Shown here: in pieces, positions 54,997 through 64,000 of the stretch
Position numbering within the stretch: the first letter of the stretch is position 1
Layout of the letters: each line of letters begins with the position of its first letter
DNA from: JBBRCE01 sp038205115
GTDB taxonomy: Bacteria > Planctomycetota > Planctomycetia > Pirellulales > JBBRCE01
Reading direction: 5' to 3'
DNA: 64,000 nt
Assembly (NCBI GenBank): GCA_038205115.1
Contig: JBBRCE010000001.1
Coordinates: 1-64,000 of the forward strand
The notes under the pieces: model-generated
Databases searched by the model: none
What the model saw: the letters and a program-made list of their open reading frames with translations, nothing else
What the model was told of the DNA's origin: nothing
Translations under genes and position numbers: made by a program

Positions 54997-55888
54997 TGCC
55001 AGTAGCAGCCCAGCAACCATTCGCCCGCTCCGCCGCGACGCCGCGGGCCAGCGTTTGCCAACTCCACCGCAGCGACCGTTTGCCATCGACGCACTCCTTG
55101 AGAGCGTCAACGCGGCCGCGCTGCAAACACCGCCCAGCGCAGCCCCGGCCACCGAACTCGCCAAAAAATCCGCGACCGCGCCAATCCAACTTTCGGCCAC
55201 CGGCTTGAAAAAGAGTTATCGCAAAGCCCAAGTCGAAATTCCCGTACTCCGCGGCGTCGATCTGGAAGTCCGTCAGGGCGAACTGCTGGCAATTGTCGGC
55301 CAAAGCGGTTCCGGCAAAAGCACCCTGCTGCACCTGCTCGGCACGCTCGACGCGCCGGACGCGGGGCAGGTTCACTTCGGCGGCCAACGCATCGACAATC
55401 TGCCGACCCGCCACTGCGATCAATTGCGAAATCAAAAATTTGGCATGATCTTTCAGTTCTATCACCTGCTGCCGGAACTCACGACGCTGGAAAACGTTCT
55501 GGCACCGCTGATGATTGCCCACAGTGCGTTTTCCTATTGGCGAAATCGAAAACGCCATCTGGCCGCGGCCACCCAGTTGCTGGAAAAAGTCGGGCTCTCG
55601 CACCGGCTCAATCACCGCCCACGCGAACTTTCCGGCGGTGAGATGCAACGCGCAGCCATCGCTCGCGCGCTGATTTCCGGACCGCAAGTCTTGCTGGCCG
55701 ACGAACCGACCGGCAACTTGGACCAAGGCACCGGTGCCGAAATTCTGAAAATTCTGCGAACCTTGAACCAGGATCAACAGCTCACTATTGTCATGGTGAC
55801 GCACGACAACGCCATTGCCGCCAGCGCCGATCGCACGTTGCGGTTGGTCTCGGGCCGGATGACGGTCGAAAACGAGCCGCTCGCGTAA
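54989..55888 (+). CDS. ABC transporter ATP-binding protein, LolD type
   Basis: 299 residues, with an additional N-terminal low-complexity tail (about 1-65) absent in most LolD proteins. The ABC core has Walker A GQSGSGKST, the signature LSGGEMQRAAIARAL, Walker B VLLADEPTGNLD and the H-loop VTHDN. It powers the upstream permease; together they resemble LolCDE for lipoprotein release. The start overlaps the permease stop. Confidence 0.9.
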   Translation: MSDASSSPATIRPLRRDAAGQRLPTPPQRPFAIDALLESVNAAALQTPPSAAPATELAKKSATAPIQLSATGLKKSYRKAQVEIPVLRGVDLEVRQGELLAIVGQSGSGKSTLLHLLGTLDAPDAGQVHFGGQRIDNLPTRHCDQLRNQKFGMIFQFYHLLPELTTLENVLAPLMIAHSAFSYWRNRKRHLAAATQLLEKVGLSHRLNHRPRELSGGEMQRAAIARALISGPQVLLADEPTGNLDQGTGAEILKILRTLNQDQQLTIVMVTHDNAIAASADRTLRLVSGRMTVENEPLA

Positions 55889-56069
55889 GCCGGGCCGCGG
55901 GGCAACTGGCGCCGTTCACGTGACGCCAGCAAACTTGCGGTGGCGGCCTTAAGCCGGCGTTTGCGTTTTGCCCCTGGCGGGATCGCCGGCCGCTTGCGAA
56001 AATCGTGCTTCGGCCAGGGCGTTTTTTCGCTGGCCCTTTGCCCAATCATTCCCAATACGATTGCCTGCC

Positions 56070-56933
56070 ATGCCGCTTCAAATTTATATCAACGGCACGT
56101 TCTACGACAAAGAGCACGCCAAAATCAGCGTCTACGATCACGGCTTGCTGTACGGCGACGGCATCTTCGAAGGTCTCCGCAGTTACAGCGGTAACGTGTT
56201 CCGCATGGAGCAACATTTGCAGCGGCTGTGGGATTCGGCCAAGGCCATCTGGCTGCAAATTCCGATCTCGCGCGAGGCAATGAGCAAGGCCGTTTACCAG
56301 ACGCTCAAAGCCAACAACCTGACCGACGCTTACATTCGACTGATCGTCACCCGCGGCGCCGGCAGTCTCGGCCTCGATCCGAACCAAACCAGCGATCCGC
56401 AGGTGATCATCATCACCGACCGCATCTCGCTTTACCCTGAAGACTTTTATCGCAACGGTCTGCAAATCATCACGGCGAGCACGCTACGCAATCATCCGGC
56501 CGCGCTCAGCCCACGGATCAAGTCGCTGAATTACTTGAACAACATTCTGGCCAAGATCGAAGGGCTGCAAGCCGGTTGCATCGAAGCGTTGATGCTCAAC
56601 CATAAAGGCGAAGTGGCCGAATGTACCGGCGACAACATCTTTTTGGTCCGCCGCGGCGAACTGCTAACGCCACCCAACGACGCCGGCATTCTGGAAGGCG
56701 TTACCCGCGAAGCGGTGATTGAGCTGGCCCAGGCAGCCAAACTCACCGTTCGCGAAATCGCGCTGACGCGGCACGACGTTTACATTGCCGACGAAGTCTT
56801 TCTGACCGGCACCGCGGCCGAAGTGATCCCGGTAGTCAAAGTGGACAATCGCCCGATCGGCGACGGCACGCCTGGCCCGATCACGCGCGATCTGATTGCG
56901 CGCTTTCACAAACTGGCCCGCGCCGAATCGTAA
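56070..56933 (+). CDS. ilvE: Branched-chain amino acid aminotransferase (class IV PLP)
   Basis: 287 residues. A fold-type IV aminotransferase with the N-terminal YINGTFYDKEHAKISVYDHGLLYGDGIFEGLRSY. The PLP Lys lies in RIKSLNYLNNILAKIEG, and a PLP-phosphate site follows in the C-terminal half (GITREAV-like GVTREAVIELA, then EVFLTGTAAEV). It transfers amino groups between glutamate and the keto acids of Leu, Ile and Val. D-amino acid transaminase is a close relative and cannot be fully excluded. Confidence 0.9.
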   Translation: MPLQIYINGTFYDKEHAKISVYDHGLLYGDGIFEGLRSYSGNVFRMEQHLQRLWDSAKAIWLQIPISREAMSKAVYQTLKANNLTDAYIRLIVTRGAGSLGLDPNQTSDPQVIIITDRISLYPEDFYRNGLQIITASTLRNHPAALSPRIKSLNYLNNILAKIEGLQAGCIEALMLNHKGEVAECTGDNIFLVRRGELLTPPNDAGILEGVTREAVIELAQAAKLTVREIALTRHDVYIADEVFLTGTAAEVIPVVKVDNRPIGDGTPGPITRDLIARFHKLARAES

Positions 56934-57056
56934 CCCGCAGCGTTGCTTAGCGGGGCGGGGCGAGGGTGACGGGGAAAAAGCTGCCGGCGCGATGCGCGAT
57001 GCGGGGCAACGTTGCTGAGCATAACGACTTGGCGACGGTTTCGACCTCGATATTCG

Positions 57057-57705
57057 CCGTGAACAGTCAGGACACAGCGCCTGCAAGACGCACTTTTTTC
57101 GCCGTCGCAGCGCAGACCGCAGGCCCGTCACTCCGTTTTGCATCGCTGCGAAGGGCGAACTTCTTGCCAGCGGCGCGCAAGCGCAAAGCGCTGCCCGCCG
57201 AATCGCACTTTCGCAAATCGGAGTGTGTGAGCGGTCGCCAGGCTTGCAGAGGCGCAGGCGACCGCCGGTTCAGTTGTCAAAGAGCTTCAACGGGGATTCG
57301 GCTATTTACTGCGGCCACGCGTCGGTTCGATTTCGACTCACCAGCGCACCGGCGAATCTACTTTTGTCTAGCAAACCATCCACGCGACATCTCCTGCCAC
57401 CAGTCTCATGCAAATGCCGGCGAATTGCCGACGGAAAAATCTCATTCGCAGCGCTTCGTTTAACAACGCACTCGCGTTGACAGATCGTCAACTCGGCCCC
57501 TCATCCCCGGCCCTTCTCCCCGGAGTACCGGGGCGAAGGGAGAGGCGGAGAGGAGAGCGGTACGCCTGAGCTTCGAACTGGATTTTCCTTCGGGTGTTGT
57601 GCCTGCCTTTGCACGCTGAGTTGTCAGAGCCCTGGGTTGGCCTCAAATCCGTTGTCCCGCGTTGGGCGGAATTTCCGCCCGCGAGATATATGTACATTAG
57701 TATAC
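57057..57705 (-). repeat. Modular non-coding element, copy B (inverted)
   Basis: The complement of copy A (30360-31051), with the same three blocks in the same order. Block 2 (57171-57420) is 250 bp and nearly identical to 30521-30770. The spacer between blocks 1 and 2 is about 180 bp here and about 56 bp in copy A, and differs in content (it has its own CCTCTCC/GGGGAGAAGGG hairpin). It lies between ilvE and the TPR-CHAT gene. No gene was seen in it. Confidence 0.85.
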
Positions 57706-57860
57706 ATTATTGCGATGAAGAAGTCAAGATCGTTTGGCATGCCCGCGTGGTTTCGCTTGTCCGGTAGTCGCGTGTTATTGCGTTATGCTCGTGACGTCAT
57801 CAAACTAGCATCGTCGAATCGACTCGAATTCACCACGATGTGATTCTCACCAGGTACGCT

Positions 57861-58802
57861 ATGAAACGCCTAACCGGTCGCGACGCGCCGCACTCGACAA
57901 TCATTCGAATCTTGGTGTCGATGCTGGCCATCATTTTCTGTTCGTCCGGCGTGTCTTGGGCGGACACACTGGCCGAGATCCGTTCGCTATTCGATCAGGC
58001 TGTCGCCGCCGATGCCAAAGGCAACGATGCGGAAGCCGCCAAGCTATACGAGCGGGCGTTGACGCTGCAGATCAATGCCTACGGCGAAGATCAAGAAAAC
58101 AGCGCTGCGATCGCGCTCAACCTGGCCAGAGAGTATGACCGTCTGGCCGAATTTCAAAAAGCAGAACCGCTGTTGCGACGCAGTCTGGCGATCGACGAGC
58201 GGCTGTTTGGCCCCAGCGACGCGCGTACAACCAAAGCGATTGAAAATCTTGGAACTCACTTCTTCGACATGGGCGAATACAAGCAGTCGTTGCCGTATTT
58301 CAACCGCGGACTGGAAATTGCCAGATCGCGGGCGGGCTCGGACTCGCTGGAAGTTGCCGATAAACTTGGCAGCCGGGGCTTGCTGTATCGCGCGCTCGGC
58401 GAGTATGCCCAAGCCGAGCCCGACCTAAGACGTTGCCTGGAAATCCGCGAAAAGCGATTGGACCGAGAGCATCGTGACGTCGGCGCGGCGCTTAATAATT
58501 TAGCCGTGCTGCTGATGGATATGGCCAAGTACAAGGAGTCCGAGGAGCTTTACTTGCGAGGGCTGGCGCTGAGCGTCAAGCAGTTGGGTGGCGATCATCC
58601 GGACGTGGCGCAAGAACTGAACAATCTGGCCAACCTCTATGCGCTCACCGACCGTTACGCGCAGGCCGAACCCATGTATTTGCGCAGTATCGATATTCGC
58701 CAGCGGCGACTCGGCCCCGACCATCCCGACGTGGCGCAAACACTGACCAATCTGGCGGAGATGAACAGCGACGCTCGGCAATATGCCAAGGCCGAGCAAT
58801 AA
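57861..58802 (+). pseudogene. TPR-CHAT protein, N-terminal half, ended by in-frame TAA
   Basis: 313 codons from ATG 57861 to TAA at 58800-58802. The N-terminus has a signal or anchor segment (about 12-33, IIRILVSMLAIIFCSSGVSWA). Seven or so TPR units of about 42 residues follow (for example RSLAIDERLFGPSDARTTKAI, then GRYAEAE-like), of the kinesin-light-chain/TPR type. The stop is at a Gln of a TPR whose later copy reads AKAEQQY. A single C to T change (CAA to TAA) explains it. The frame continues without shift, so the two halves are one gene interrupted by one stop, or read through. Confidence 0.8.
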
Positions 58803-58805
58803 TAC

Positions 58806-61322
58806 TTGCGGGTGATCGCAATTCAAACCAAGACGCTGGGAGAATATCATCCCGACTTGGCTTATGCGCTGGGAAAATTGGGCACGATGTACGAAATTGT
58901 CGGACGATACGCCGAGGCAGAAAGTTACCTGCAACGCAGCCTGGCGATTCGCGAACAAAAACTGGGAGTCGATAGCGCCCTGGTGACCGACAACCTGTCG
59001 CACTTAGGCGCGCTGTACGAGAATATGGGCCTGTTTGCCAAGGCCGAGCAACAATACCGGCGCGCTCTGAAAATCAGTGAGGCTAAGCTGAGCCACGATG
59101 ACCGCCAAGTGACGTACGCGCTGAATGTATTGGGCGAAATCCAAGTGCGTGCCAAGCAATTCTCGCAGGCAGAGGAAGTCTTGCTGCGCAGTTTGAAAAT
59201 TGGAGAAACCAAGCTGGGCGCCGAACACATTAACGTGGCGCGTACTCTAAACGATCTGGGAACGCTCTATCGCGCCCAAGGCGAAAACGATCAAGCCCAG
59301 CCGTACTTCGAGCGGAGTCTGAAAATCCTGCTGGGAAAGCTTGGTCCCAAGGATCCGCGAGTCGCCGAAGCGCGCAACGAGCTCGGCAATTTGCTGATCG
59401 CGCGGCGTCAGTTCGACGCGGCGGAGCGCCACTTTAAGCAGAGTCTGACGGCTATGGAAGCGGACTTGGGCGACGATCACATCCATGTTGCCGACTGCCT
59501 CCACGGCTTGGCGGTGATCCACGCCTCGACCAAACACATTGAGGCCGCCGCCGATGATTTTGATCGAGCGCGGAAGATCACGCGGCAATATGTTGCCCGC
59601 GTGTTGCCCATGCTGAGCGATCGCGATCAGTTGGTGTTTCTGGGCAGCAAGGACGAAGAACGATTTCACGCGGCGCTGTCGCTAAGTTGGGGCCATCCCA
59701 CCGATGCTTTGCTTGCGGAGCGTTGTGCCGGCTGGTTGGCCAACGGTAAATCGGTTGCGCAAGAATCGCTTTCGCAGGCGGCGGGCTCCGAACATGACGT
59801 GAATAACCCAAAACTCAAAGAGCTGGTTGTTAACCTCAATGCCACGCGAGCCCATCTGGCTCGACTGACAACCACGGTTCCCGAGGCAGGCAAAGCATCT
59901 GAGCAGCGGCTGGAAATGAATCGACTGGGGGACGCGGAGCGAGAACTCGCCAAGCAACTGAATCGTGAGGGCGGCAAGGCCGCGCCGGCCGATTGGGTAT
60001 CGATTGGCGAGATTCGTCACCGTCTGCCGCCTGATGCGCTGTTGATTGACTTCATTCGTTTCGAACCGTTCGACTTTTCCGCGCCGCAGGCGGTCGACCG
60101 CACGCCGTCGCCTCGCTATGCCGCTTGGATCACGCCGGCGGCCGGCGACGCGCGGGTGGTGGATTTGGGCGATGCGACGAAAATCGATACGGCCGTCGCG
60201 AAATTTCAAGCCGCGTTCGCGCCGTGCCAGAGCGTGGACAAAGACCAAAACCCGTTGCAAACGCTGGGCGAACCGGCTGCCGAGAAACAGCTTCGCGCCA
60301 CGCTGGCCGAACTCGGCCAGCTCATCCTCGAGCCACTCAAACCGCACCTGCAAGACAAGTCCGAGGTCGTACTCAGTCCCGATGCCGCGCTGTGGCTGGT
60401 GCCTTGGGCCGCGCTGCCCGTAGGCGACCAGTACGCGCTGGAGAACTGGAACATCCGTTACGTAACATCGGCGCGCGATTTGGTTGCCGATGTTGGCAAG
60501 CACTCGGATCATCCGCCACGCATCTTCGCCAATCCGGATTTCAACCTACCGGTCGGCGACGTGCCGCAAGTCTTGGCCAGCGTGTATGGCCGGCCGCTGG
60601 CGAACCCAGTCGCGGCGGCGGAGCGCGGCGCTTTGCTGGCCGACGACGAACTCCATTCGCGCTCGTCCAGCACATTGGGAGCTGCGGCGTTGCTGCCAGG
60701 CACGGCCCAAGAGGCCGCGGCAATAACTCCGAATCTGAAAACCTTTGCCAATGCCGAACCAAAATTATACGCCGATAAGGCGGCGCTGGAGGGTGTGTTC
60801 AAACACTTGGCCGCTCCGCGGGTGTTGGTGGTTGCGACGCACGGATTCTTTCTGCCGGACCAAAAACACGATCGGGCCAGCGCAACCGAAAACCCGCTGT
60901 TACGCTGCGGACTGCTGTTGGCCAGTTGCAACGATCGGGGTAATTTACCCAAGAATTCTCTGCTGGACGACGGAATTCTGACCGGCCAAGAAATTGTTGG
61001 CACTGACTTGCGTGGCACCGAGTTGGTGGTGTTGAGCGCTTGCGAAACCGGGCTGGGCGAAGTCAATCGCGGCCAGGGAGTGGCCGGCTTGCGGCAAGCG
61101 TTTCAATTGGCTGGCGCACATGCGGTGGTGTCTACGCTGTGGCGAATTCCCGATCAGGCCACGGCCCAATTGATGAATGACTTCTTTGCCAACTTGGCCG
61201 CGGGGCAAAGCAAATCCGCGGCCTTGCGCAACGCGCAGCTTGCGCGGATCAAAGCCCGACGAGAGAAATACGGCGCGGCGCACCCGCTGTTTTGGGCCGC
61301 GTTCACGCTGACCGGACAGTAA
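58806..61322 (+). pseudogene. TPR-CHAT protein, C-terminal half with CHAT protease domain
   Basis: Continues the frame of 57861-58802 behind the TAA. It holds about eight more TPR units to around residue 240, a helical link, and a C-terminal CHAT domain (about 480-838). The His-Cys dyad is intact: His in VVATHGFFLP (codon at 60840) and Cys in LSACETGLG (codon at 61041). GVAGLRQAFQLAGAHAVVSTLW follows. CHAT domains are caspase-like cysteine peptidases; TPR-CHAT pairs occur in stress and immunity systems. A TTG at 58806 could reinitiate, but no site is seen upstream. Confidence 0.8.
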
Positions 61323-61380
61323 GTTGGCGCGTGGTGGCGCGTGCGGGCAGCTTAAGCGCCCAAGATCCGTAGCCAGCGGT

Positions 61381-62517
61381 TTACTTGTTCATCATCGCCA
61401 TGAACTCGCCGAACAGGTAGCTGCTGTCGTGCGGGCCGGCCGAGGCTTCCGGATGATATTGCACGCAGAAGGCCGGTAGTTCGCGGTGGCGGACGCCTTC
61501 GATGGTTTGATCGTTGAGGTTGCGGTGCGTGACTTCCAAGCAAGCCGGCAGCGTAGATTCGTCGACCGCAAAACCGTGATTCTGCGAGGTAATTTCGACC
61601 TTGCCGGTGGCCTGATTCAACACCGGTTGGTTGGCGCCGCGATGGCCGAATTTGAGCTTGAAGGTTTTGGCGCCGCAGGCCAGTGATAGCAGTTGGTGGC
61701 CCAGGCAAATGCCAAACACCGGCACCTTGCCGAGCACGCCGCGAATGGCGTTGATGGCGTAATCCAGCGGTTCGGGATCGCCCGGACCGTTGGAGAGAAA
61801 GATGCCGTCTGGTTTGTGGGCAAGAATTTGTTCGGCCGAGGCGACGCCCGGCAAAATGGTGACTTGGCAGCCCATGTCGGCCAAATGCCGCGGGATGTTC
61901 CACTTCATGCCATAGTCCATGGCCACCACGTGCGGCGCGGACGCGCCCAAGACGGTTGCTCCGCCGGCTGAGGGCAGTTTTGCCCAAGGGCTGAGCGTTT
62001 CGGCCCACGGTCGGGCGTCGGCAGGCATGACTTCGCGAACCAGATCGCGGCCAACGAGTCCGGGGCTGGCTTGCGCTTTGGCCACCAGACTGCGATCGTC
62101 CAGATCAAGGCTGGAGACAACGCCTTTCATGGCACCGACGGTACGCAAGCGGCGAACCAAGGCGCGGGTGTCGATGCCTTGGATGCCGATCACGCCAGCC
62201 GCTTGGAGATAATCTTGCAGGCTGGTATTCGAGCGAAAATTGCTGGCCCGGCGACTGAGTTGGCGGACAATGAAGCCGGACAGTTGCAGCTTGCCACTCT
62301 CGACATCGTCTGTGTTCACGCCATAATTGCCGATCTCCGGATAGGTCATGGCCACGATTTGGCCGCGATAACTCGGATCGGTGAGAATTTCTTGATAGCC
62401 GGTCATCGAGGTGTTGAAGCAGACTTCGCCGTCGACTTCGCCCGCGGCGCCGAACAGCGTGCCGGTGTAAACCGTGCCATCTTCCAAAGCCAGCTTGGCA
62501 ATCTGCGGAGCGGTCAT
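61381..62517 (-). CDS. carA: Carbamoyl-phosphate synthase small subunit
   Basis: 378 residues. The N-terminal domain (LALEDGTVYTGTLFGA, CFNTSMTGYQEILTDPSYRGQIV) is followed by a class I GATase domain with the catalytic Cys in FGICLGHQLLSL and the His/Glu in YHPEASAGPHDS. It supplies ammonia from glutamine to CarB for pyrimidine and arginine synthesis. GAGGAAC lies upstream of the ATG at 62517. carB is not adjacent. The upstream 350 bp hold a hairpin and a possible promoter. Confidence 0.96.
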   Translation of the reverse strand: MTAPQIAKLALEDGTVYTGTLFGAAGEVDGEVCFNTSMTGYQEILTDPSYRGQIVAMTYPEIGNYGVNTDDVESGKLQLSGFIVRQLSRRASNFRSNTSLQDYLQAAGVIGIQGIDTRALVRRLRTVGAMKGVVSSLDLDDRSLVAKAQASPGLVGRDLVREVMPADARPWAETLSPWAKLPSAGGATVLGASAPHVVAMDYGMKWNIPRHLADMGCQVTILPGVASAEQILAHKPDGIFLSNGPGDPEPLDYAINAIRGVLGKVPVFGICLGHQLLSLACGAKTFKLKFGHRGANQPVLNQATGKVEITSQNHGFAVDESTLPACLEVTHRNLNDQTIEGVRHRELPAFCVQYHPEASAGPHDSSYLFGEFMAMMNK

Positions 62518-62772
62518 TGAAGTTCCTCGATCCAATGCATCAGCCGGTTGGTCGGCGAAGGTAAAGTTTGCGGATTGTGTGGCGACACAACTGTAACGGA
62601 CGCGTTGCGGCTAGCTGTTGTACCGGGTAATGGGCAGGCATACGGAACAAATTTGCCCAACGCTGGCGCGTCGCAATGAACTCGCAGCTCGGTTTGGACG
62701 ATAGCAATCGTACGGCTGTGGGTCTCCGCACCAACGCCAACGCAAGTTGGCCGCAGTTCGGACAGCCAAACC

Positions 62773-62814
62773 AGAGGGTTCTTGTCCCGGCGAACAAGAG
62801 CCCTCTATTTTTTT
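62773..62814 (+). terminator. Hairpin with T-run in the gap above carA
   Basis: A GC-rich stem-loop (AGAGGG, TTCTTGT paired with ACAAGAG, CCCTCT) is followed on the plus strand by TATTTTTTT. No plus-strand gene precedes it, so it may end an unannotated small RNA. On the minus strand it falls in the carA leader, where no T-run follows. A TATAAT box lies at 62826-62831 on the minus strand. Confidence 0.5.
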
Positions 62815-62870
62815 GCGCTAGCCCAATTATAACGGGCCGGAGGTGGCTCCGATAGCATCGCCCGCGCGGC

Positions 62871-64000
62871 TTAGAACAGCAGTTCGCCGGCGGTCAGATC
62901 GGTTGTGTCTTTACCGGCGACGGCCAGCAGCCAGTCGAAATCCGCGCCGCCCAGCACGGTGTCGATGGCGGTGTCGTTCAGGACCGTGGTTTTATCGAGC
63001 CGCGGCACCCCCGCGCCCGCACGCAGCGCGGCCACGCGATCGGCATAAGCATCGGCCGACAACCACTTGCGAGCGATTGCGCCCAAGGCATTCAGATCGT
63101 ATTCGTAATACGTCATGCCGCCGATCAGCAGGTCGCTGTCGTCGATGAACTTGGCGGCCGCCGGATTACTGCCGGCCAGGTAGTCGGTGCCGTTGCCGCC
63201 GATCAAAATATCGCGGCCGACGTTGCCGTACAGGTTATCGTTGCCGTTACCGCCAATGAGGATGTTGCTGCCGGTGCCGCCGGTGAGCGTGTCGTTGCCG
63301 TCGCCGCCGAACAGCAGGGTCGAGTTCTTGATGCTGTTGTTGACGGTGAGCGTGTCGTTGCCCGTCTGACCGTACGCGATGATGGAGCCGCTGACGTTGT
63401 TGACCTGAAAACGGTAGCCGTTGTAAGTGACCGCGATGCCGGTTGCGAGTTGATCGAATTGGATATTGTTGTTGACGTTGGGCATCCCGCCGACAACCAG
63501 CGCGGTCTTGCCGGCGTCGAGCGGATCGAGTTGATAGGTGATGATGCCAACGATCACGGAGCTTGAGATGCTGGCCGCGTTGCCGCTGCTATCGGTGATA
63601 GTCAGTTGCGGGTAATACTGGCCGTATTTGGCGTAAGTGTGCCAATACGAAACCACGCCGAAGGTGCCGGTTCCGGACGCGGCCGTGGTGAAAAAGCCGG
63701 GATCGCTGCTGCCATCTCCCCAAGTGGCAACCGCCGAATAGGTTTTACCTGGCTGCGTGTTTTGGAAAGTGGCGTAATAGCTGACAAACTGCCCAGGCAC
63801 AGCAACCGCCGGACCAACGGGCGATGTGGGCGTAATGGACGACGGCGCAATCACGCCGCGGATTGTGTATTGGCCAACATCTCCGTACGAACCGTGACTT
63901 CGGACAACCGCGTAATAAGTGCCAGCGCCGACGGCGACCCACAACGATTCGCCGAGGCTGGCGGTATCGGACCTGGCAATCACATTATTGTTGGTATCGC
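62871..64000 (-). CDS. RTX-like calcium-binding repeat protein, C-terminal part
   Basis: The frame runs off the right edge (no start seen), with 376 codons inside the window. It carries a PKD/Ig-like module (about 50-150 of the shown part: TYSAVATWGDGSSDPGFF, GQYYPQLTITDSSGN) and then nonapeptide RTX-like repeats (GQTGNDTLTV, GGDGNDTLTGGTGSN, GGNGNDNLYGNVGRD, GGNGTDYLAGS). The C-terminal about 80 residues are a helical end. RTX repeats bind calcium and favour secretion by type I systems. Probably a large surface or exported protein. Confidence 0.85.
   Translation of the reverse strand, partial: DTNNNVIARSDTASLGESLWVAVGAGTYYAVVRSHGSYGDVGQYTIRGVIAPSSITPTSPVGPAVAVPGQFVSYYATFQNTQPGKTYSAVATWGDGSSDPGFFTTAASGTGTFGVVSYWHTYAKYGQYYPQLTITDSSGNAASISSSVIVGIITYQLDPLDAGKTALVVGGMPNVNNNIQFDQLATGIAVTYNGYRFQVNNVSGSIIAYGQTGNDTLTVNNSIKNSTLLFGGDGNDTLTGGTGSNILIGGNGNDNLYGNVGRDILIGGNGTDYLAGSNPAAAKFIDDSDLLIGGMTYYEYDLNALGAIARKWLSADAYADRVAALRAGAGVPRLDKTTVLNDTAIDTVLGGADFDWLLAVAGKDTTDLTAGELLF

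Overview
The window looks like chromosomal DNA from a planctomycete, probably a Pirellulales-type bacterium. The grounds are exported MocA-type oxidoreductases with Tat signals, a DUF1080 sugar-hydrolase-like protein, a very large secretin with a Pro/Gln-rich tail, DUF2752, many planctomycete-style exported orphans, moderately high GC and mostly short operons. No rRNA or CRISPR array is present. One tRNA (Phe, GAA) was found.

Layout. 1-8.2 kb: the end of an ISAzo13-type insertion sequence abuts a 100-bp MITE that has cut off a SOUL heme-binding-like gene. Then come csrA-serC and a small stress-like cluster: an exported fasciclin protein divergent from a CarH-like MerR regulator that has lost its cobalamin and light residues, with repeated operator-like boxes between them; a cytosolic fasciclin protein; two tiny membrane proteins; and an SDR/DUF2867-type protein. 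8.2-13.4 kb: accessory island with a second MITE copy, a sigma-like HTH protein, a helicase that seems to lack its N-terminus, the first 85 or so codons of an Eco57I-type methylase, and an integrase that starts where the methylase stops, next to tRNA-Phe. This reads as the wreck of a helicase-methylase defence module. 13.8-23.2 kb: housekeeping genes (apgM, ACT protein, birA, eda, clpX, a Gfo/Idh/MocA enzyme). 23.2-23.7 kb: a third MITE copy inside a small membrane-protein gene; removing it restores a 96-codon frame exactly. 23.9-29.7 kb: MFS transporter, lipoprotein, and katE followed by three small co-directional genes. 30.4-31.1 kb: copy A of a modular non-coding element. 31-42 kb: lipoprotein, DUF2752, ymdB, M3 peptidase, DUF1080, uxaA, trypsin-like protease and exported orphans. 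42-56.9 kb: lipoprotein, secretin, MocA, dipeptidase, membrane-anchored barnase-like RNase, lysS, a LolCDE-like ABC pair, ilvE. 57.1-57.7 kb: copy B of the non-coding element, inverted. 57.9-61.3 kb: TPR-CHAT protein split by one in-frame TAA. 61.4-64 kb: carA and the C-terminal part of an RTX-like calcium-binding protein running off the right edge.

Most notable: (i) a MITE family whose 23-bp terminal repeats match the end of the neighbouring ISAzo13-type element, with 3-bp TWA duplications and two gene disruptions; (ii) a two-copy non-coding element of about 650-700 bp with three conserved blocks and variable spacers; (iii) a CarH-like regulator with substituted B12/light residues beside repeated boxes; (iv) the broken defence island at tRNA-Phe. 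No intact, clearly new multi-gene system could be demonstrated. All family calls are from reading the sequence; no database search was run.
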